Below, in pieces: positions 1 through 12,934 of a stretch of 64,000 nt of DNA. The translations under genes were made by a program, and so were the position numbers. The stretch lies in assembly GCA_951230915.1 (NCBI GenBank), contig OX579635.1, forward strand, positions 48,794,001 through 48,858,000. The letters run 5' to 3'. The notes under the pieces are model-generated. The model had not been told where the DNA came from. It made no database searches and saw only the letters and a program-made list of their open reading frames with translations. The DNA is from Antitrichia curtipendula. Its lineage: Eukaryota; Streptophyta; Bryopsida; Hypnales; Leucodontaceae. Numbering within the stretch: the first letter of the stretch is position 1; each line of letters starts with the position of its first letter.

Positions 1-2
1 GT

Positions 3-2502
3 CCCGGTCCTGGGGGTGTTCAGCAGCAGCAACTACCGGCACGTGTTTCCGCTCCATCTGTGGCGGATGCCGCGACAAGCGGCAATGGATTCAGGTCCGC
101 TGGAAGTGGTTTAGGTCAGACCCTGGGGACAGGGATGGACAATGGTGCAGGAGGGTTTAATATGGGCCAGGCACCTTCGGGAGGCTACAATCCATATGCC
201 TCGGCTGGCGTAGGAGTGAAACCTGAGCCTGGTGTATCCAAAAGCGCTACTGGGAATGGAGCAGGAGTGGGCTATGGTCAGCAAGGTCAGCAGCAGAACA
301 CTTTTGGGCGACCCATGGCGGCCTACCAGCCTGCCCCCGTTTACGGTAATCGAGGGCCAATTGTGAAGAATGAAGCACCTGCCAGAATTATTCCGATTGC
401 TGCTTTGAATCCTTACCAAGGTCGTTGGACTATCAAAGCCCGGATTACAGCTAAGTCAGACGTTCGGCGGTTTCATAACGCAAAAGGAGAAGGTAAAGTT
501 TGCTCCTTCGATTTGCTGGATGCAGATGGTGGAGAGATTCGAGCAACGTGCTTTAATAACGTTGTGGAACAATTTTACGACCGAGTTGAAGTTGGTAAGG
601 TATACTTGATCAGTAAAGGCTCTTTGAAGGCGGCACAGAAGACGTATAACCATCTGAAGAACGACTGGGAGATATTTCTGGAATCACAGACGACAATTGA
701 ACCGTGTTATGATGAGGATTCATCGATTCCCAAGCAAGTATTTGACTTCAAGCCAATTTCTGATGTTGAAACTCTGGAAAACAACGCTATGATAGATATT
801 GTTGGAGTGGTCGTGTCTATCAATCCAACCAACACTATATTGCGCAAGAATGGCATTGAGACACAGAAAAGGAGTCTTCAAATGAAGGATTGGTCTGGCA
901 AAAGTGTGGAGCTTACAATGTGGGGTGCTTACTGTAACAAGGAAGGGCAAGAGTTACAAGACCTATGTGATTCAGGGGCGTATCCTGTGTTGGCAGTGAA
1001 ATCAGGTCGAGTCAGTGACTTCAGCGGCAAGTCTGTGGGCACTATCTCTTCTACGCAATTGGTCATCCACCCTGATCATCCAGAAGCACATAAAGTGCGG
1101 GAATGGTTTGATCGGGGCGGTAAGAACTCAGCAGCCGTCTCTATATCCAGAGAAGGTGGAGGTGGAGGGCGGCTTGATCAGCGCAAAACTGTTGCTGCTA
1201 TCAAGGATGAAGGACTGGGTCGAGGCGACAAGCCTGACTGGATAACAGTAAGAGCCACCGTCTTTTATATTAAACCAGAGAACTTTTGCTATCCAGCCTG
1301 TCCTCTCGAGGTGAATGGTAAGCAGTGCATGAAGAAAGTGATAAATAATGGAGACGGCACATGGCGTTGTGACAGATGTGATCGTTCTGTACCCGATTGC
1401 GACTACAGGTCAGCTGAGCACCTTGCTTCACAGTTTTATTAACTGGATATTCTAATCGATTTCATTGTAAGGAAGGTCACAAAAGGAACCCGACACTTAT
1501 CATCCTTAGACGTCTGAGGTACATGCCCTTTATCTCTTTCCAATTTGTAGTTAGCTGGTTCAAGATGCTTCACCTCTTCGATTCTAACTCGGTTTGAGTA
1601 TTTTATGCAGGTATCTGCTCAACATCCAAGTTATGGATCATACCGGCCCAACATGGATTACAGTTTTCCAGGAGGGTGGAGAGGAACTGATGCAGAATAA
1701 AGCGCAGGATCTGTTTACGTGGAGTCAAGATGAACCACAAAAATTTAGCGAAGCTATACAGAAGCTTACTTTCACAAAGCACGTGATCAAGTTAAAGGTT
1801 AAAGAAGAAACATACAATGATGAGCAAAGAGTCAAGTCTACGTTGGTCAAAGTAGACCGTATCGATTGGGTTGCAGAGAGTAAGTTAATGCTAGGCTGGA
1901 TCAAAAACCTGAATTTAGGAGGCCCAGAAAATGGCGCAGTTATGGGTGCTGCTGGTGTTTACCCAAGTGCGACACCAGCATATAGTGCGTCAGTCTATAC
2001 ACCTCCGAAGCCAGCTGTGGAGTCACTGAGTAATTACGGAGGTACAACAGGTGGTTATGGTGGAGGATACGGTGGAAACGGAAGTGCCTACGGAGGTTCT
2101 GGTGGTGCTGGTTCGTATGGGGGAGCGCCTGGAGGAGGGAGTAGTACAGAGTGTTATAAATGTAAACAGGAAGGACACTTCGCCAGAGACTGTCCAAACT
2201 CTGGCGGAGGACAAGGGGGTTCTGGATTTGGAGGAGGCGGTGGCAGTTATGGAGGCGGCGGCGGCAGCAGTTACGGAGGAGGTGGTGGCGGCTATGGCGG
2301 AGGAGGTTCTACTGGGTACGGAGGTGGCGGAGGCGGTGGAGGTGCTGGCAGAGGCGGTGGCACTTGTTACAAGTGTGGCCTAGCGGGACATTTTGCTAGG
2401 GATTGTCCAACTCAATCAGGAGGTGGTGGATACGGTGGAAGAAACTCTGGTGGAGGGGGCTATGGTGGTGGCTATGGTGGGGGTCGTGGGGGCGGCTATT
2501 GA
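3..2502 (+). CDS. RPA1: Replication protein A 70-kDa subunit, plant RPA1 C/E type, 5'-partial
   Basis: Exons run from before the window to 1408 and from 1611 to 2502; the 1409-1610 intron has GT..AG ends and the joined frame reads DYRYLLNIQ. About 765 residues are visible. The frame is open to the window edge, so the N-terminal DBD-F part and the true start lie outside. RPA1 is the large subunit of the single-strand DNA-binding heterotrimer used in replication, repair and recombination. Visible order: Gly/Gln-rich linker, OB fold DBD-A (from about [16 protein letters not shown]), DBD-B ([11 protein letters not shown]), then DBD-C with its four-cysteine ribbon (CYPACP, KQC, CDRCD) just before the intron. 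The C-terminus is strongly glycine-rich and holds two CCHC knuckles, [14 protein letters not shown] and [14 protein letters not shown]. These knuckles are typical of plant RPA1C/RPA1E, the repair and recombination forms. Family assignment is firm; the C versus E subtype is inferred. Confidence 0.95.
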
Positions 2503-3526
2503 GATCTTGGAGCAAAACCCATGATTAATGGTATCTTCATGAGTGGACTTCAGCATCCTCAGAAGACTTGTTGATATTCTTGGAGGGATTTTCTTGGTCC
2601 CATATGACGTCAGTCCATCTCACGAGACTCAACAGTATCATTTTCAATATGAGAGTTTTAGACCCATGTTTTTGGAGCCCAAACTTTTTGTGGTGTCAAA
2701 ATATAGCTGGTAAAGATCGTTTGAGTGCTTGATTGAGGGGGGGTACTGTAGATGTCTGCTAGATGATCTTCTCAGCAGTCGGAAACAGTGAGTGCAGTGG
2801 GCTCTGTGCGGGCTCTGTAAATATTTACAATTTTTCCAGCTGCTTGTATTTCTGGTGCAGTCTTGTTTCTAATTTTTGAGCATTTGAAGAAAGCATCAGT
2901 TGCGGAATGCTGTTCCTCTAACACTGTACGTGAGTGTGGCTTGTGCCTGATGCACGTGGGTCCATGGGTCCATTGACACGAAGGGGAATATTTATTTGTC
3001 CTATGCTATACTTTTACCATCTTTATACAATCGTGCACACTGCCTTTGTGTATACTTCTGTCAACTTTCAGTGTGTGTGCGTATTGAAGTACGTTAATGT
3101 GTGTTTTCCTGTTATGAATGTAAAGGACCATTGACTTATGAATTTGGCTGAAATGAATCATTGGTGAGTCACGACAGGAACATCCTACCTAAACCCTTCA
3201 AATCCCAGGGTGCTGTAGAAAGCGTTCCCTGATTTTTGCATATTTTTTGCACTAGCTGTAATTGTTGGTAACAAAATTTCTAAAATTAGTAATCAGTCAC
3301 CACACTGAATAGTGTAAGTGTAATTAGGTTGCCCTCACTAATTTCTTGACATTCCACACTATATGAATTTGTAAGGTAGTTTGCTCCAGGGCTTTTTTTT
3401 TCACTTTACCAGGATTGCCTTAAAAGGCGAAATGCTGTGAAGTTCAGAAGTCCTTGTGGATAGCTGAGTAAGACACAAGTGTCTCTTTTGAGCTCATTGT
3501 TATTGTGACAAATTGTCACAATGAGC
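2503..3526. other. RPA1 3' flank
   Basis: Downstream of the RPA1 stop. It probably includes the 3' UTR, and the T-rich, non-repetitive first several hundred bases fit that. No open frame with recognisable similarity. At 3490-3527 an imperfect hairpin (GAGCTCATTG facing CAATGAGCTT around TTGTGACAAATTGTCACAA) directly abuts the next element. Confidence 0.5.
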
Positions 3527-4458
3527 TTAACCCCTAAAGGACCAAGGCCATTTTTCTGCCAAAAAACACTCAAAACTGCCATTTCTATAGCAAAGAGTAA
3601 AAAAAATTGAAATTTGTTTTTTTCTTCACATTTAACCGTAGGATCTTATACCTAACTAGTATGAAAATGTATGGAAAAAATTTCAGAATTTTTGACCGCA
3701 CAAATTGCAAGATATCTGCATTTAAAGTGAAAAAAACAAGTTTTTCAGCACATTGCGGGACTAGATTTTATGACTTTGAACATTTTTAACTTAAATATTT
3801 TGCACTACAGAGTTTTGAGCTTTTAATCTTTATAGTGGAGAATTGAGTTGAGAGTCTAGGGGAAAAAAGAAAATCCAAAAAAACTTAATTTTCATTATTA
3901 AAGAAATTGTTAAGTAGAAGTAGGTACAAGATAGAAAGAAAATCTAAAATATTAATATCTTTTATATGGAATTAAAAATCACTAATCCCAATGGTGAGAT
4001 TGTTCTAGCAAAAAAACTAAACCTTGTGGAACTTCTTTTTTTGAAAAATTATAAAAATTACATTCAGAAATGAATCCTACAAGTTATTTTTTCAGGAAGA
4101 TGCTCTAAGTGCCCGAAAAACAAGCTTGTCCATAACATTCTCATAAAAAATCCAAATGAAATGAATCAAAGCTTTTCAGATAGACAAAAATATAATCTAC
4201 AAGAAAAAAAAATTAGAAAAAAAAAAAAAAAAAAATTGTAAATTTTTTTTGCTGCCCCTTGACCCCTGTTTTGAGCTTATTTGGGCATAACTTTTTTTCC
4301 CGGGCACCGATTGTGAAAAAAATTATATTCCCATAAAGCTAATCAGATTTTCTACCTCCAAAAAAAGTTTCAAAAAATCAGGAGAAAATTTCAGCTCGTA
4401 GGTACCTGCCCGAAAACCCATTTGTCCCCCGAGGGGACAATGGTCCTTTAGGGGTTAA
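3527..4458. mobile_element. TTAA-flanked non-autonomous element, long form (copy 1)
   Basis: Starts TTAA-CCCCTAAAGGACC and ends GGTCCTTTAGGGG-TTAA, so it has perfect 13-bp terminal inverted repeats inside a TTAA duplication. The interior is AT-rich and non-coding. TTAA targets with ends beginning CCC are the hallmark of piggyBac-type elements. No transposase is present, so this is a non-autonomous copy. The same ends and interior recur at 9909-10852 and 35738-36666. Confidence 0.75.
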
Positions 4459-4563
4459 AACTCCTTATTAATTTTTTTCTTCTTATTTACACACCCCCAA
4501 ACATTTTTAATTTAAATTTTTTCCTAAACCTCCCCCCTCTCCTCCCCCTCTTTGTAATTTTCA

Positions 4564-6644
4564 GGGTTGGTTTATACTTGGGGCCGTATTGAAGGCCAAC
4601 TGGAACTTTCCAAGTTTGAATCAATAGGATGGCTTAATTTCTCCAAATCTGGTCCAAGGGCTTTATACTAGGGCTGAATTGAAACCACCACTCATCCTAT
4701 GTGTTGCCTTAGGTGGCATAGTTTTGGCGCCAAACCATCCGGACCCAGAGGAGCAATCGGGACGAGGTTTTGGGTGGCCTAATTTCCCATCTAGGACTAG
4801 ATTGGGGCCGGATTGGGCTCCTCCGTTAGATTGTACAAATCTCTACCATTGATGAAAATAATTTAATTTTTTATTTTATTTACGAACTCTTTGATTTTAC
4901 AAACAAACTAGATAAAAAGTGAAACAAGAGAATTTTGGTCTTCTTGTTCTGTCACTAATTTACTGCTAATCAGTAATCAATAATTATTTTTCATTTATTG
5001 CGTTACAGATTTGCAACGAAGGTAGTGACTAGCCATATGTAAATAGAGCCCCTGGAGATAATTATAATGGAAATTTCTAAAATTTTAATTTTAATTTTTA
5101 AATAAAAAAATAATATTAATATTAAAAAAGAATTTCAACATAAGAAAAAAACTTCAGGAAAAAACATTAGAAAAAAAAACTTTTTTTCTATTTTTCACTA
5201 AAATATTCTATAATTAAAATCCACATGCTTCACACCTTGAGTCTAGCCCCATTTCTTTTTCTAAAAAATAATTAAAAAATAATTAGGGCTATTTGCATAA
5301 GCATCAACATAGAATTGAGATTGAACTTGAAAGTAAGGAATAATACTAATGATACTAAGGTAAATTTGCCTATGATAGACAAACCACCTATGATAGGCAA
5401 ACCACCTATGATAGGCAAACCACCTATGATAGGCAAACCACCTATGACATGCACCTAGAAAATGACCCATCAACTCATGACAAAAAATTCCAATAGATGA
5501 GATTAGGACTTCATTAGGTTGGCTAGTGGCCAAAATCAATGCCTGAGTGATGGTGATGGAGCTATTAGTGATTGTTTTAGAAATTTCTACCTTTTCAGTA
5601 CCAATTCATCAAAGTAATTGATTTTTTTATTTCTTTATATTGTGACTGCTTTAGGTAGTAGGATAGCCATCAAACATACACTAACTTTTTGCTGGTTTTG
5701 GGGTAGTGTATAGACTCTTTTAAGCCAATTGGACAATACACTTCAAAAATTTATAAGAAATTCATACTTTGAAAAAAACCCTCAATTGCTCTCTTTATTT
5801 CTCACTGTTATGTTTGTATGGAAAAAAATGTGAATTTTTTTGCCAATTGTAACAAGGCAAAACACTAATTCTGTCTTATATAGGCATGTTTACTTTAAAA
5901 CATTTTACATTTGTATAGTCACCATGTTGCAAAAGTAGGAAAATAGGGAATGTAACTTAATGTATATTGACTATATAAATAACCAAAAAAATATATTATA
6001 ATAAATGAAGTCTGCTTTCGTTTAAATATATATTTTTCAAATTAAAAATTAAATAGAAAAATTAGAAAAAGAAAAAAAAAATTCCAAGTTTTTGTTTTTG
6101 TTTTTAATTCTTTCTTTTGGAATACAAAAACAAGAAGAGAAAGAAAAAGGTTCAAATAAAATAATTTTTTTCACCCAATAGAAGATAGGAAAGAAAAAAA
6201 AAAGTTTTAAAATATTAAAAAATCTCTCTTCTACTTTTGAAATAGATAAAGTAGGAATAAAAAAAAGGTTTTAAAAAACTCTTAAAACTATCTTTTACAT
6301 ATACTTGAAATTGAACAAAAAAGAACAAAAAAGAACAAATTTTTTTAAAAATCTCTCTTTTATTCTTTTGAAATAGAAAAAATAAGAAGTGAAAGGAAAT
6401 ATTAGTGTTTTATGTTTTTTTAATTGAACACTAATAAAATCCAAGAGTACATTAATCGGAAATTCGGCTCTAGAATCCGGCCTCACCACTTTACATTATC
6501 TAAGGCCAAGTGATGAATTGGCAATCCGACCCTAGAATCCAACCTCACCATTTTACATTATTTAGGGCCGGAGTGGTGAATTGGGGCCGGATTGATGACA
6601 AATCAAGCCAGCAATCCATCTAGCCCCAGAGCGTGTATAAACCG
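4564..6644. mobile_element. Candidate 2.1-kb TIR element, non-coding
   Basis: The left end GGTTGGTTTATAC and right end GTATAAACCGGC are inverted matches, bordered by TTCAG on the left and CTTCAG on the right. Near both ends are related segments rich in GGGGCCGGATTGG-like text (about 4580-4830 and 6460-6625). The middle is AT-rich with no gene. Boundaries and superfamily are uncertain. Confidence 0.4.
5369..5448 (+). repeat. 18-bp minisatellite
   Basis: Four full tandem copies and one partial of CCTATGATAGGCAAACCA, nearly identical (one G/A difference in the first). The array accounts for the repeated open frame seen on the minus strand, so that frame is not a gene. Confidence 0.9.
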
Positions 6645-7819
6645 GCCTTCAGAACCAGGTTCTCTTACAATCAATATGTGATATGTGTTTCTCAAGTACA
6701 TATCCCTATGTGTATTGTATGTGTATCAATATAAAAGTGCGTATCTGTATCATATACGTATATGTATCCATTTTTTTTTTGAGATCAACGGTTGTGGGGG
6801 TGTTGTAATTTTTTTTTCTAAAAAATCAATGGCTCTTGTTTTTTACAAGGGAGGGGGCTATTAATTTATGGCCAAATGGCTGGTTCACTATTTTCGGTAC
6901 ATTGTCACCACTGTGGGTAAATTTCAGTGGTGAGTTTTCTGTTTTTAATGGAGAAATTTTTGGCTACAGACTTCTTTTAGTCATCCTTTCAATGGCAACA
7001 TTTCCCCATAATACAAGCACACAAGGCGACAACATACACATCTTCGGTGCAAACATGGCAACAACAAATACAAGAATCACAGCATGAGTGGTGAAATGCT
7101 TGGGCAAAATTGAAATAACAGAATATTACATGGCGAAAGATAGTCACATACGGATGCATTGCTAGAAAATTAACACCTACACACTAAAACACACTCTCTG
7201 ATGCTTCACTAAGAATGTGCACACAAACTAATGGAAGAAAGACAAACTAAAGCTTTTGTATATGGAACCTGCACACAAAAACAAGGTCTCCGATGCCTTA
7301 GTAAGAATGTGCATACAAAAGCACAAATCAACACACATTTGGCCCAACAAGTACAAATACAAGCCAACTTCATATTTTAGGGGCATATTAGCATTTTTCC
7401 AAACATATATACAACCCATGTTGTAACATATAGACAAGCATATATAGAAGCAACAAACATATTCACCACTGTACATACAAACCACCAAACATATTCGCAA
7501 ATCAAAACTTCAAGCAAGATAATATGTAAGGTTAATAAGTTCATTGCAATGTAGTTGCCCCTAACTAGGCCAAACCTGCAAATGAAAACGAACACTACAT
7601 CAAGTTTAGGTGCAAGGTCATCCTAAACCAAATCACCAAAAACTGGAAAAATTGTGACTATAAAACGCTATTATCCCAAGCTGCACATGCCAACCTCACT
7701 ATTTGTTGCCTCCATGACATTGTCAGACTTCCAATTGAACAGTAGACAAGCTAACTTTGTAAGGCAACAATAAACCATGCTAGGATTCATTCAAACTACA
7801 AGCTGCAAAACTAAACATG
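6645..7819. other. Gene-less AT-rich stretch
   Basis: No supported gene. A diverged duplication of about 100 bases shares 'TAAGAATGTGCA' and neighbouring text near 7175-7225 and 7265-7320. It may be the 3' remnant of the hAT element whose dead transposase lies just beyond. Confidence 0.4.
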
Positions 7820-8405
7820 GGACAGGTAGCGACCTCTCTCTCCTGCATTGAACCATTCCTTGAACACTTTTTGGTAATGAAAACTATCAAGTGTGAAAAT
7901 TTTCTAGAAATACATCCCAACCACCACTTCCACGTTTTCCACAAGAGTTGTTCTCAGTTTCGATTTCAAGAATGCTAGGGATGAAAATGTCCTCTCATTT
8001 TCCACTGACCCAAACATATGGGACATCAATCTCTGCGAGCTTTATGAACTCTGAAAAATTCTTTGTGAGGTTATTATTGCTCTCAAGCACCCTCCAAACC
8101 TTCGTTAGGGGATTCATGTCAAACATGGAGAGCATTGCAACCCTCGCATTGAGTTTCATGCACGTTTTAAACAAACCACGCTATGACATCAAGAGGTCAC
8201 GATTAATCAATGGAAGCAACATGAACTTGCCAAGTCACTCATCAACAACCTTACCGCAACCATAAGTGTCCATCAAAACTTGGAGGTGCCCATCAGCGTT
8301 GCCCTATCACCAAAACTATGGATACATAATCCCCAATGCGCTCATGACATTTTGGACAAAGAAGTGGTTGTGCAGCTCTTGATTTAGCTTAGTTGCAGCC
8401 CCTAC
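7820..8405 (-). pseudogene. hAT-family transposase fragment, C-terminal part
   Basis: The minus strand encodes pieces of a hAT transposase in two frames with several in-frame stops. From the 5' side it reads LVGAATKLNQELHNHFF, then NARVAMLSMFDMNPLTKVW, and after a frame change NERTFSSLAFLKSKLR followed by VFKEWFNAGERGR. The NERTFS..FLKSKLR block is the typical hAT C-terminal dimerisation motif, and MSALGIMYP / LQVLMDTYG resemble the segment before it. At least five stops and one frameshift make it non-functional. Its 5' part, including the first catalytic residues, was not found upstream. The family call rests on the dimerisation motif. Confidence 0.7.
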
Positions 8406-8689
8406 CAAGACAACAGAAGCACAATTAGTAAGTCAATGCCATTACATCATAGTCGCACAAGTCAACAAGTAGATAATTCAACTTTACTTCTGAATTTCTT
8501 TTAGTCGTAGCGGCATCCTGAAGCATTATTGAACTTCTCACCTAAAATCGAATGCAAACACCCAAGACCAAATCAAAGACACAAAGGAATTGCAACAAGC
8601 ACTACAAGAGAAAGGGATGTTTTAAATGTGTTTTTAAGTATAGTTCTAAAGATAAAATATTAAGTAATGACCTCTATGGAGATTTTCAA

Positions 8690-9180
8690 TAAAAATTTAT
8701 TAGAAATACACGTATTTACAAAAATTATGTTTTTTTCCAAATAAAAGAGAATTTATTTCAATTCTTTAATTAAAAAAAACCCATAACTTTCATATTGTAG
8801 TTTCAAATACCACAAAATTGGCACAAATAGAAAGCTTTATGCATAAAAAAGTGCAATGACTTTGTTTTGTGACATTTGGACGTGCAATGTGAAAGTTATG
8901 ATTTTTTGCAAAATAAAAGATAATTTAAATGAAAACTTTGAAATTCAATAACTTTCACACCGTTTGTCCAAATGCCACGAAACAAAGTTCAAGCACCCCT
9001 CCTTGTCAAGAGCTTTTGAGTTGTACCAAGAACATCGTTGGACGCTTCATGGTTTGTTAGATCTCAATGTATCAAACAAAACAAACAAAGAACCTAATTT
9101 AAGGTATAGACTAGGTGTGAAAGAGTGGAAGTCCATAGTGAAGGAGTGCATGTTGAAAATAGGTGGTGAAATTGACTAAT
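8690..9180. repeat. Dispersed repeat family, copy A
   Basis: AT-rich text with short tandem-like segments built on ACTTTCACACCGTTTGTCC, CACAAAATTGG and AATAGAAAGCTTTATGCA, ending in CCTCCTTGTCAAGAGCTTT. Related copies occur at 12935-13420 and 43380-44560, in the last case inside a long inverted-repeat element. The 71-codon frame here is not conserved in the other copies and is not called as a gene. Confidence 0.65.
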
Positions 9181-9908
9181 TTTTGCCCTTTTTGGAACTA
9201 CTCTAGTCATATTCATTTTGATACTTCTCTGTGCAATGTTGGTGTAGTGATGTGCATTGATGGCCTCTATTCAATTTTGACGATGTTTTGTGATTCAATT
9301 TTGGAAATTTCTAAACAAGAGATTTATTAATAGCAATTTTTGTCTAGTTGTGGGTTGAATTCTTTGCCTTTGGTTGGTTAGAGTTTGCATTTTGATTCCT
9401 TTTGTAGAGATCAAATTGCTATATTGTTTTTGGAATGTGGTATCTGTGAATTCTTTTGCTTCAAGGTATTCAAAGTAATTTTAGTTGTTGTCTATCAAGT
9501 TGTGGAGAGCCAATTTCAAATATAACTTGAGACAAGTATATTTGGATATCTCAAATTTATTTTAGGAAGGAGGGAATATAAATACTCCTATTTTTTATGA
9601 ATGCAATTGCTCAATTGTTATAATATTTAGTGATAAAATTATTTTATTATGGATATATTTACACTCTTTAGAATGAATATGTGTTTATCCATATTTTATC
9701 TTCTTTTGCCTATTGTAATCCAATTGGTGTTTTGTTTTGAATGATTTATTGTTCAAGCTATCTATATTTTTATCTATTTATCTATCAGGAAAATAGATAC
9801 TGTTATTTTCAATGGATGAAATTGATTAATTGTTACAAAATTTGGGGATAATATTATTATATCATGGATAAATTTACTCACTTTTGAATGATTATGTGTT
9901 CATCCATG
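9181..9908. other. Gene-less AT-rich stretch
   Basis: Nothing recognisable beyond AT-rich sequence leading into the next TTAA-flanked element. Confidence 0.5.
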
Positions 9909-10852
9909 TTAACCCCTAAACGTCCAAATTGTCTTTTTTGGCAACATAGCGATTTTGGGCAGCTCATTGCGTATGGAGTTTTTATTTTTTTTTGCTGAAA
10001 TTTTCACACAATATGGGGACGAGGTTTATCTTTAAGGCCTAACAATTTTCGTAACTTTTGACTTCATTGTTCAAAAGTTATTGCATGATATGTAATTTTC
10101 AATGCTCGACGGGCAGCCCAAAAAATAATCTAAAAAATCTACAAAAAAACTTTTTTCAAAAATAAAAATTTGAAATTGGCTCTTTAGATTTATATATACT
10201 TGGAAAGCTTTGAATCATTCCATTTTGATTTATGAGTTGAAAGTTATGAGGTGCTCTAGTTTGTGGGTAGTTATGGATTCCCTACTCAAAAATAAACTTT
10301 GGAGTCCTTAATTTAACTCAATTTTTAATATTTTTTGAAAAAAAAGAAGCGTATAATGTAAATTGTTTATTACTATATTACCACCGTTGGGATTATAACT
10401 TTTCAATTTTATAATTAAATTCTTAACAATTTAGTGTTTTGAATCATTCTCTACTTCTTTCTACTTACAATACTTTTTCTATATGTTGTACAATTCCAAA
10501 TTATCTAAATTTTTTTAAGCATATAGCCAACTTGCCTTGAAGAATGAATCCAAAGAAGCACAATCATTTTGGAGATTTTTTCATACAAATGTGACCTTGT
10601 GAAGTGCAGCTGCCCGTATTTTTACAGGGCTAAAAAAATGAGTTTTGTCACTTCAAACGTTAAAATCTTGCAATCTACACGGTGAAAAATTCTGAAATTT
10701 TTTCCACATATTTCCAAACTAGTTTACTACAAGATCCTACGGTCACTTGGTCCAAAAATGTTTTTTTTTATCTAAAATTTGGTGCTTGTATCAGAAATGG
10801 CAGTTTTGGACTGTTTTTGGTGAAAACATAGTCTCCGACGTTTAGGGGTTAA
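9909..10852. mobile_element. TTAA-flanked non-autonomous element, long form (copy 2)
   Basis: Bounded by TTAA-CCCCTAAACGTCC on the left and CGACGTTTAGGGG-TTAA on the right. The interior (for example AATGAATCCAAAGAAGCA and GTGAAGTGCAGCTGCCCG) is shared with the copy at 35738-36666. No coding capacity. Confidence 0.75.
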
Positions 10853-12934
10853 TGGATATAATTTGCTTTACCACATCTGTGGAGTAAAAAATCCTCTTAT
10901 CGTAAACTCCAATGTAATGAGGCAAGAATTGCATGAAATTGACATTTATAACAATGTTAGTGTGGAATTGGGGTTGAAAATGGGTTGAAAAGTCAAAGTT
11001 TTGTAACTTCCAAAAGTCACCACCCTATGGTTTAGAGACATTGTAAAAGATTTATTCATTTCTCTACAAAGTGAAAGGACAATCTTAAAGCACCATTGCA
11101 ATCCAATATAGGGAGTTTGAAAAGCACTTTAGAATCCAATTGGACGGAAATAGTCCCCCTATAAAAACAAAAATGGAAAGCTAGAAGTTTTTGCTTTGAC
11201 CATACATAATGTCTCTTTTTTTTAATAAATTTTATTAAAAAATGAGTTGACCAAACTACTTGTGAAATCATCTTGAATTTGTTGTACAATTGCAAAAAGA
11301 AATTTGTGAATCCAACCATGCTAATTATGGGTAATGATCAAAGGGACAACAACAAGTCATTTTACTATAACCCCCAAGTCATTCTATAGACATATTGCAA
11401 CCACGAGAACCTCCAAATACATGTCAGTTGGTACTATATTTAAGAAAAATTCCTTCTATCAAATTGCAAGCACCTTAGCAATTCAATTTCCTGTAAAAAT
11501 ATAAAAATATTTGAGCAATATTTCGGGTGTTGTGAGCCTTGCTAAATGGATTTCCAAATATTTCCAATGAATAGTATATAGGCTCCTAGTTTGTAGTACT
11601 TGTACAAGATTAAGGAGTATTGTACTTAGTGACATGCTCAATATGGCCTACGGTTGCTGCAATTCAATTGCAATCATAACTCATAAGGTAATTTGTTCTA
11701 AAACCGTCCGTGTTCTAAATGCAACCCTTATCTAGTTATCTAGGAATAAGTGACATGTTGCTTTAAAAATCTAATATTGTCAATGATGAGTTAGGTAGGC
11801 TTAAATGGTCACTTTAAGAGCATGCTACCTTAGTAAGTTACTATGAATAATCCATTACAATTTTTGCTCCTCATCTCCAACTTTCATTGGCTACAGTGCT
11901 CTCATTACAACATGACTTGGGACTATGGCTTGGTTTAGATGAGCCATTGGTAAAAGTGTAAGTAATGATACCCCTCCTAAGCAAGTTCCAAATCTTTTCC
12001 ATCTTGTCCACTGAGATGGCCACATTGGTTGGTGACTTGGCAGGTTGAAGAAGTGGAAAAATCCTAGGTTTGAATACATCACTAAAAAAAGATGCTATTT
12101 AAGCCACTTACCTTTAAAATTATTTTGTCAAAGCGCTTGTATGAACTAGACCTATGCATGCATGTTACATATGTATCATAGTTGATGATAACCTCCTAAA
12201 TGCACTCATGCATGTGTTTTGGTTTGTGTCCTTGGAAGAACAAATGTCAATGTTGTTGCATGGTCATCCTCACCATAGGGCCTAGGAGCAAAATACCCTC
12301 ACTCTAATATAATGTGAGAGTTTTTGAAGGGTTGTTTATTGGGGTTGCAATTTTTGTGAATATTAGAAATTCTATGTCTTATTAAGAAATTTCTAAAGTC
12401 AAGTAGAGGAGTTGTCTATCTTTATGCCAAAAAAATAAAAAAAATACAATTTCAATAGATATTCACTACTAATTTTTTTCTTGGCGATTTGTCATTGTTG
12501 TCAAATAATTCCAGCTTCTCTATACCAATCCCTCCATAAATGTGCCAATAATGTAAGGGCATGTAAGAATCTATTGTTCCCAAAAGAAATGTTACTCTAT
12601 AGTGAAATCTCCTACAAAGTTGGGATCTATACTACCTGGCAACTCTCAATCATCCACCCCATTCTACCTTTCAAAAGAATTTTGAATAATATACAATATG
12701 ATTGACATTTTTTGTCTTGCATGATCAACATTCAATTCTTATGCAATTTCAAACAAGCATACAAAATTTGTATTTCAAAAAAGTAAAATTTCATTTTTGG
12801 TGAATTATTTCATTTAAATTTCATAGTTTTACATGATAATTGAATCATTAGTGATGAATTTTTTTAATTCGACTGCAGCAATATGTAGGAAAAATTTATA
12901 TGCAAATCTTTCTTTCAAAAGATAGTAATGTGCC
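10853..12934. other. Gene-less stretch
   Basis: AT-rich, with short unconserved frames only. I see no gene, RNA or clear terminal repeats. Confidence 0.45.

Noticed and set aside
5261..5539. Repetitive protein frame and CRISPR-like spaced repeats
   Set aside because: It is a plain 18-bp minisatellite with no spacers.
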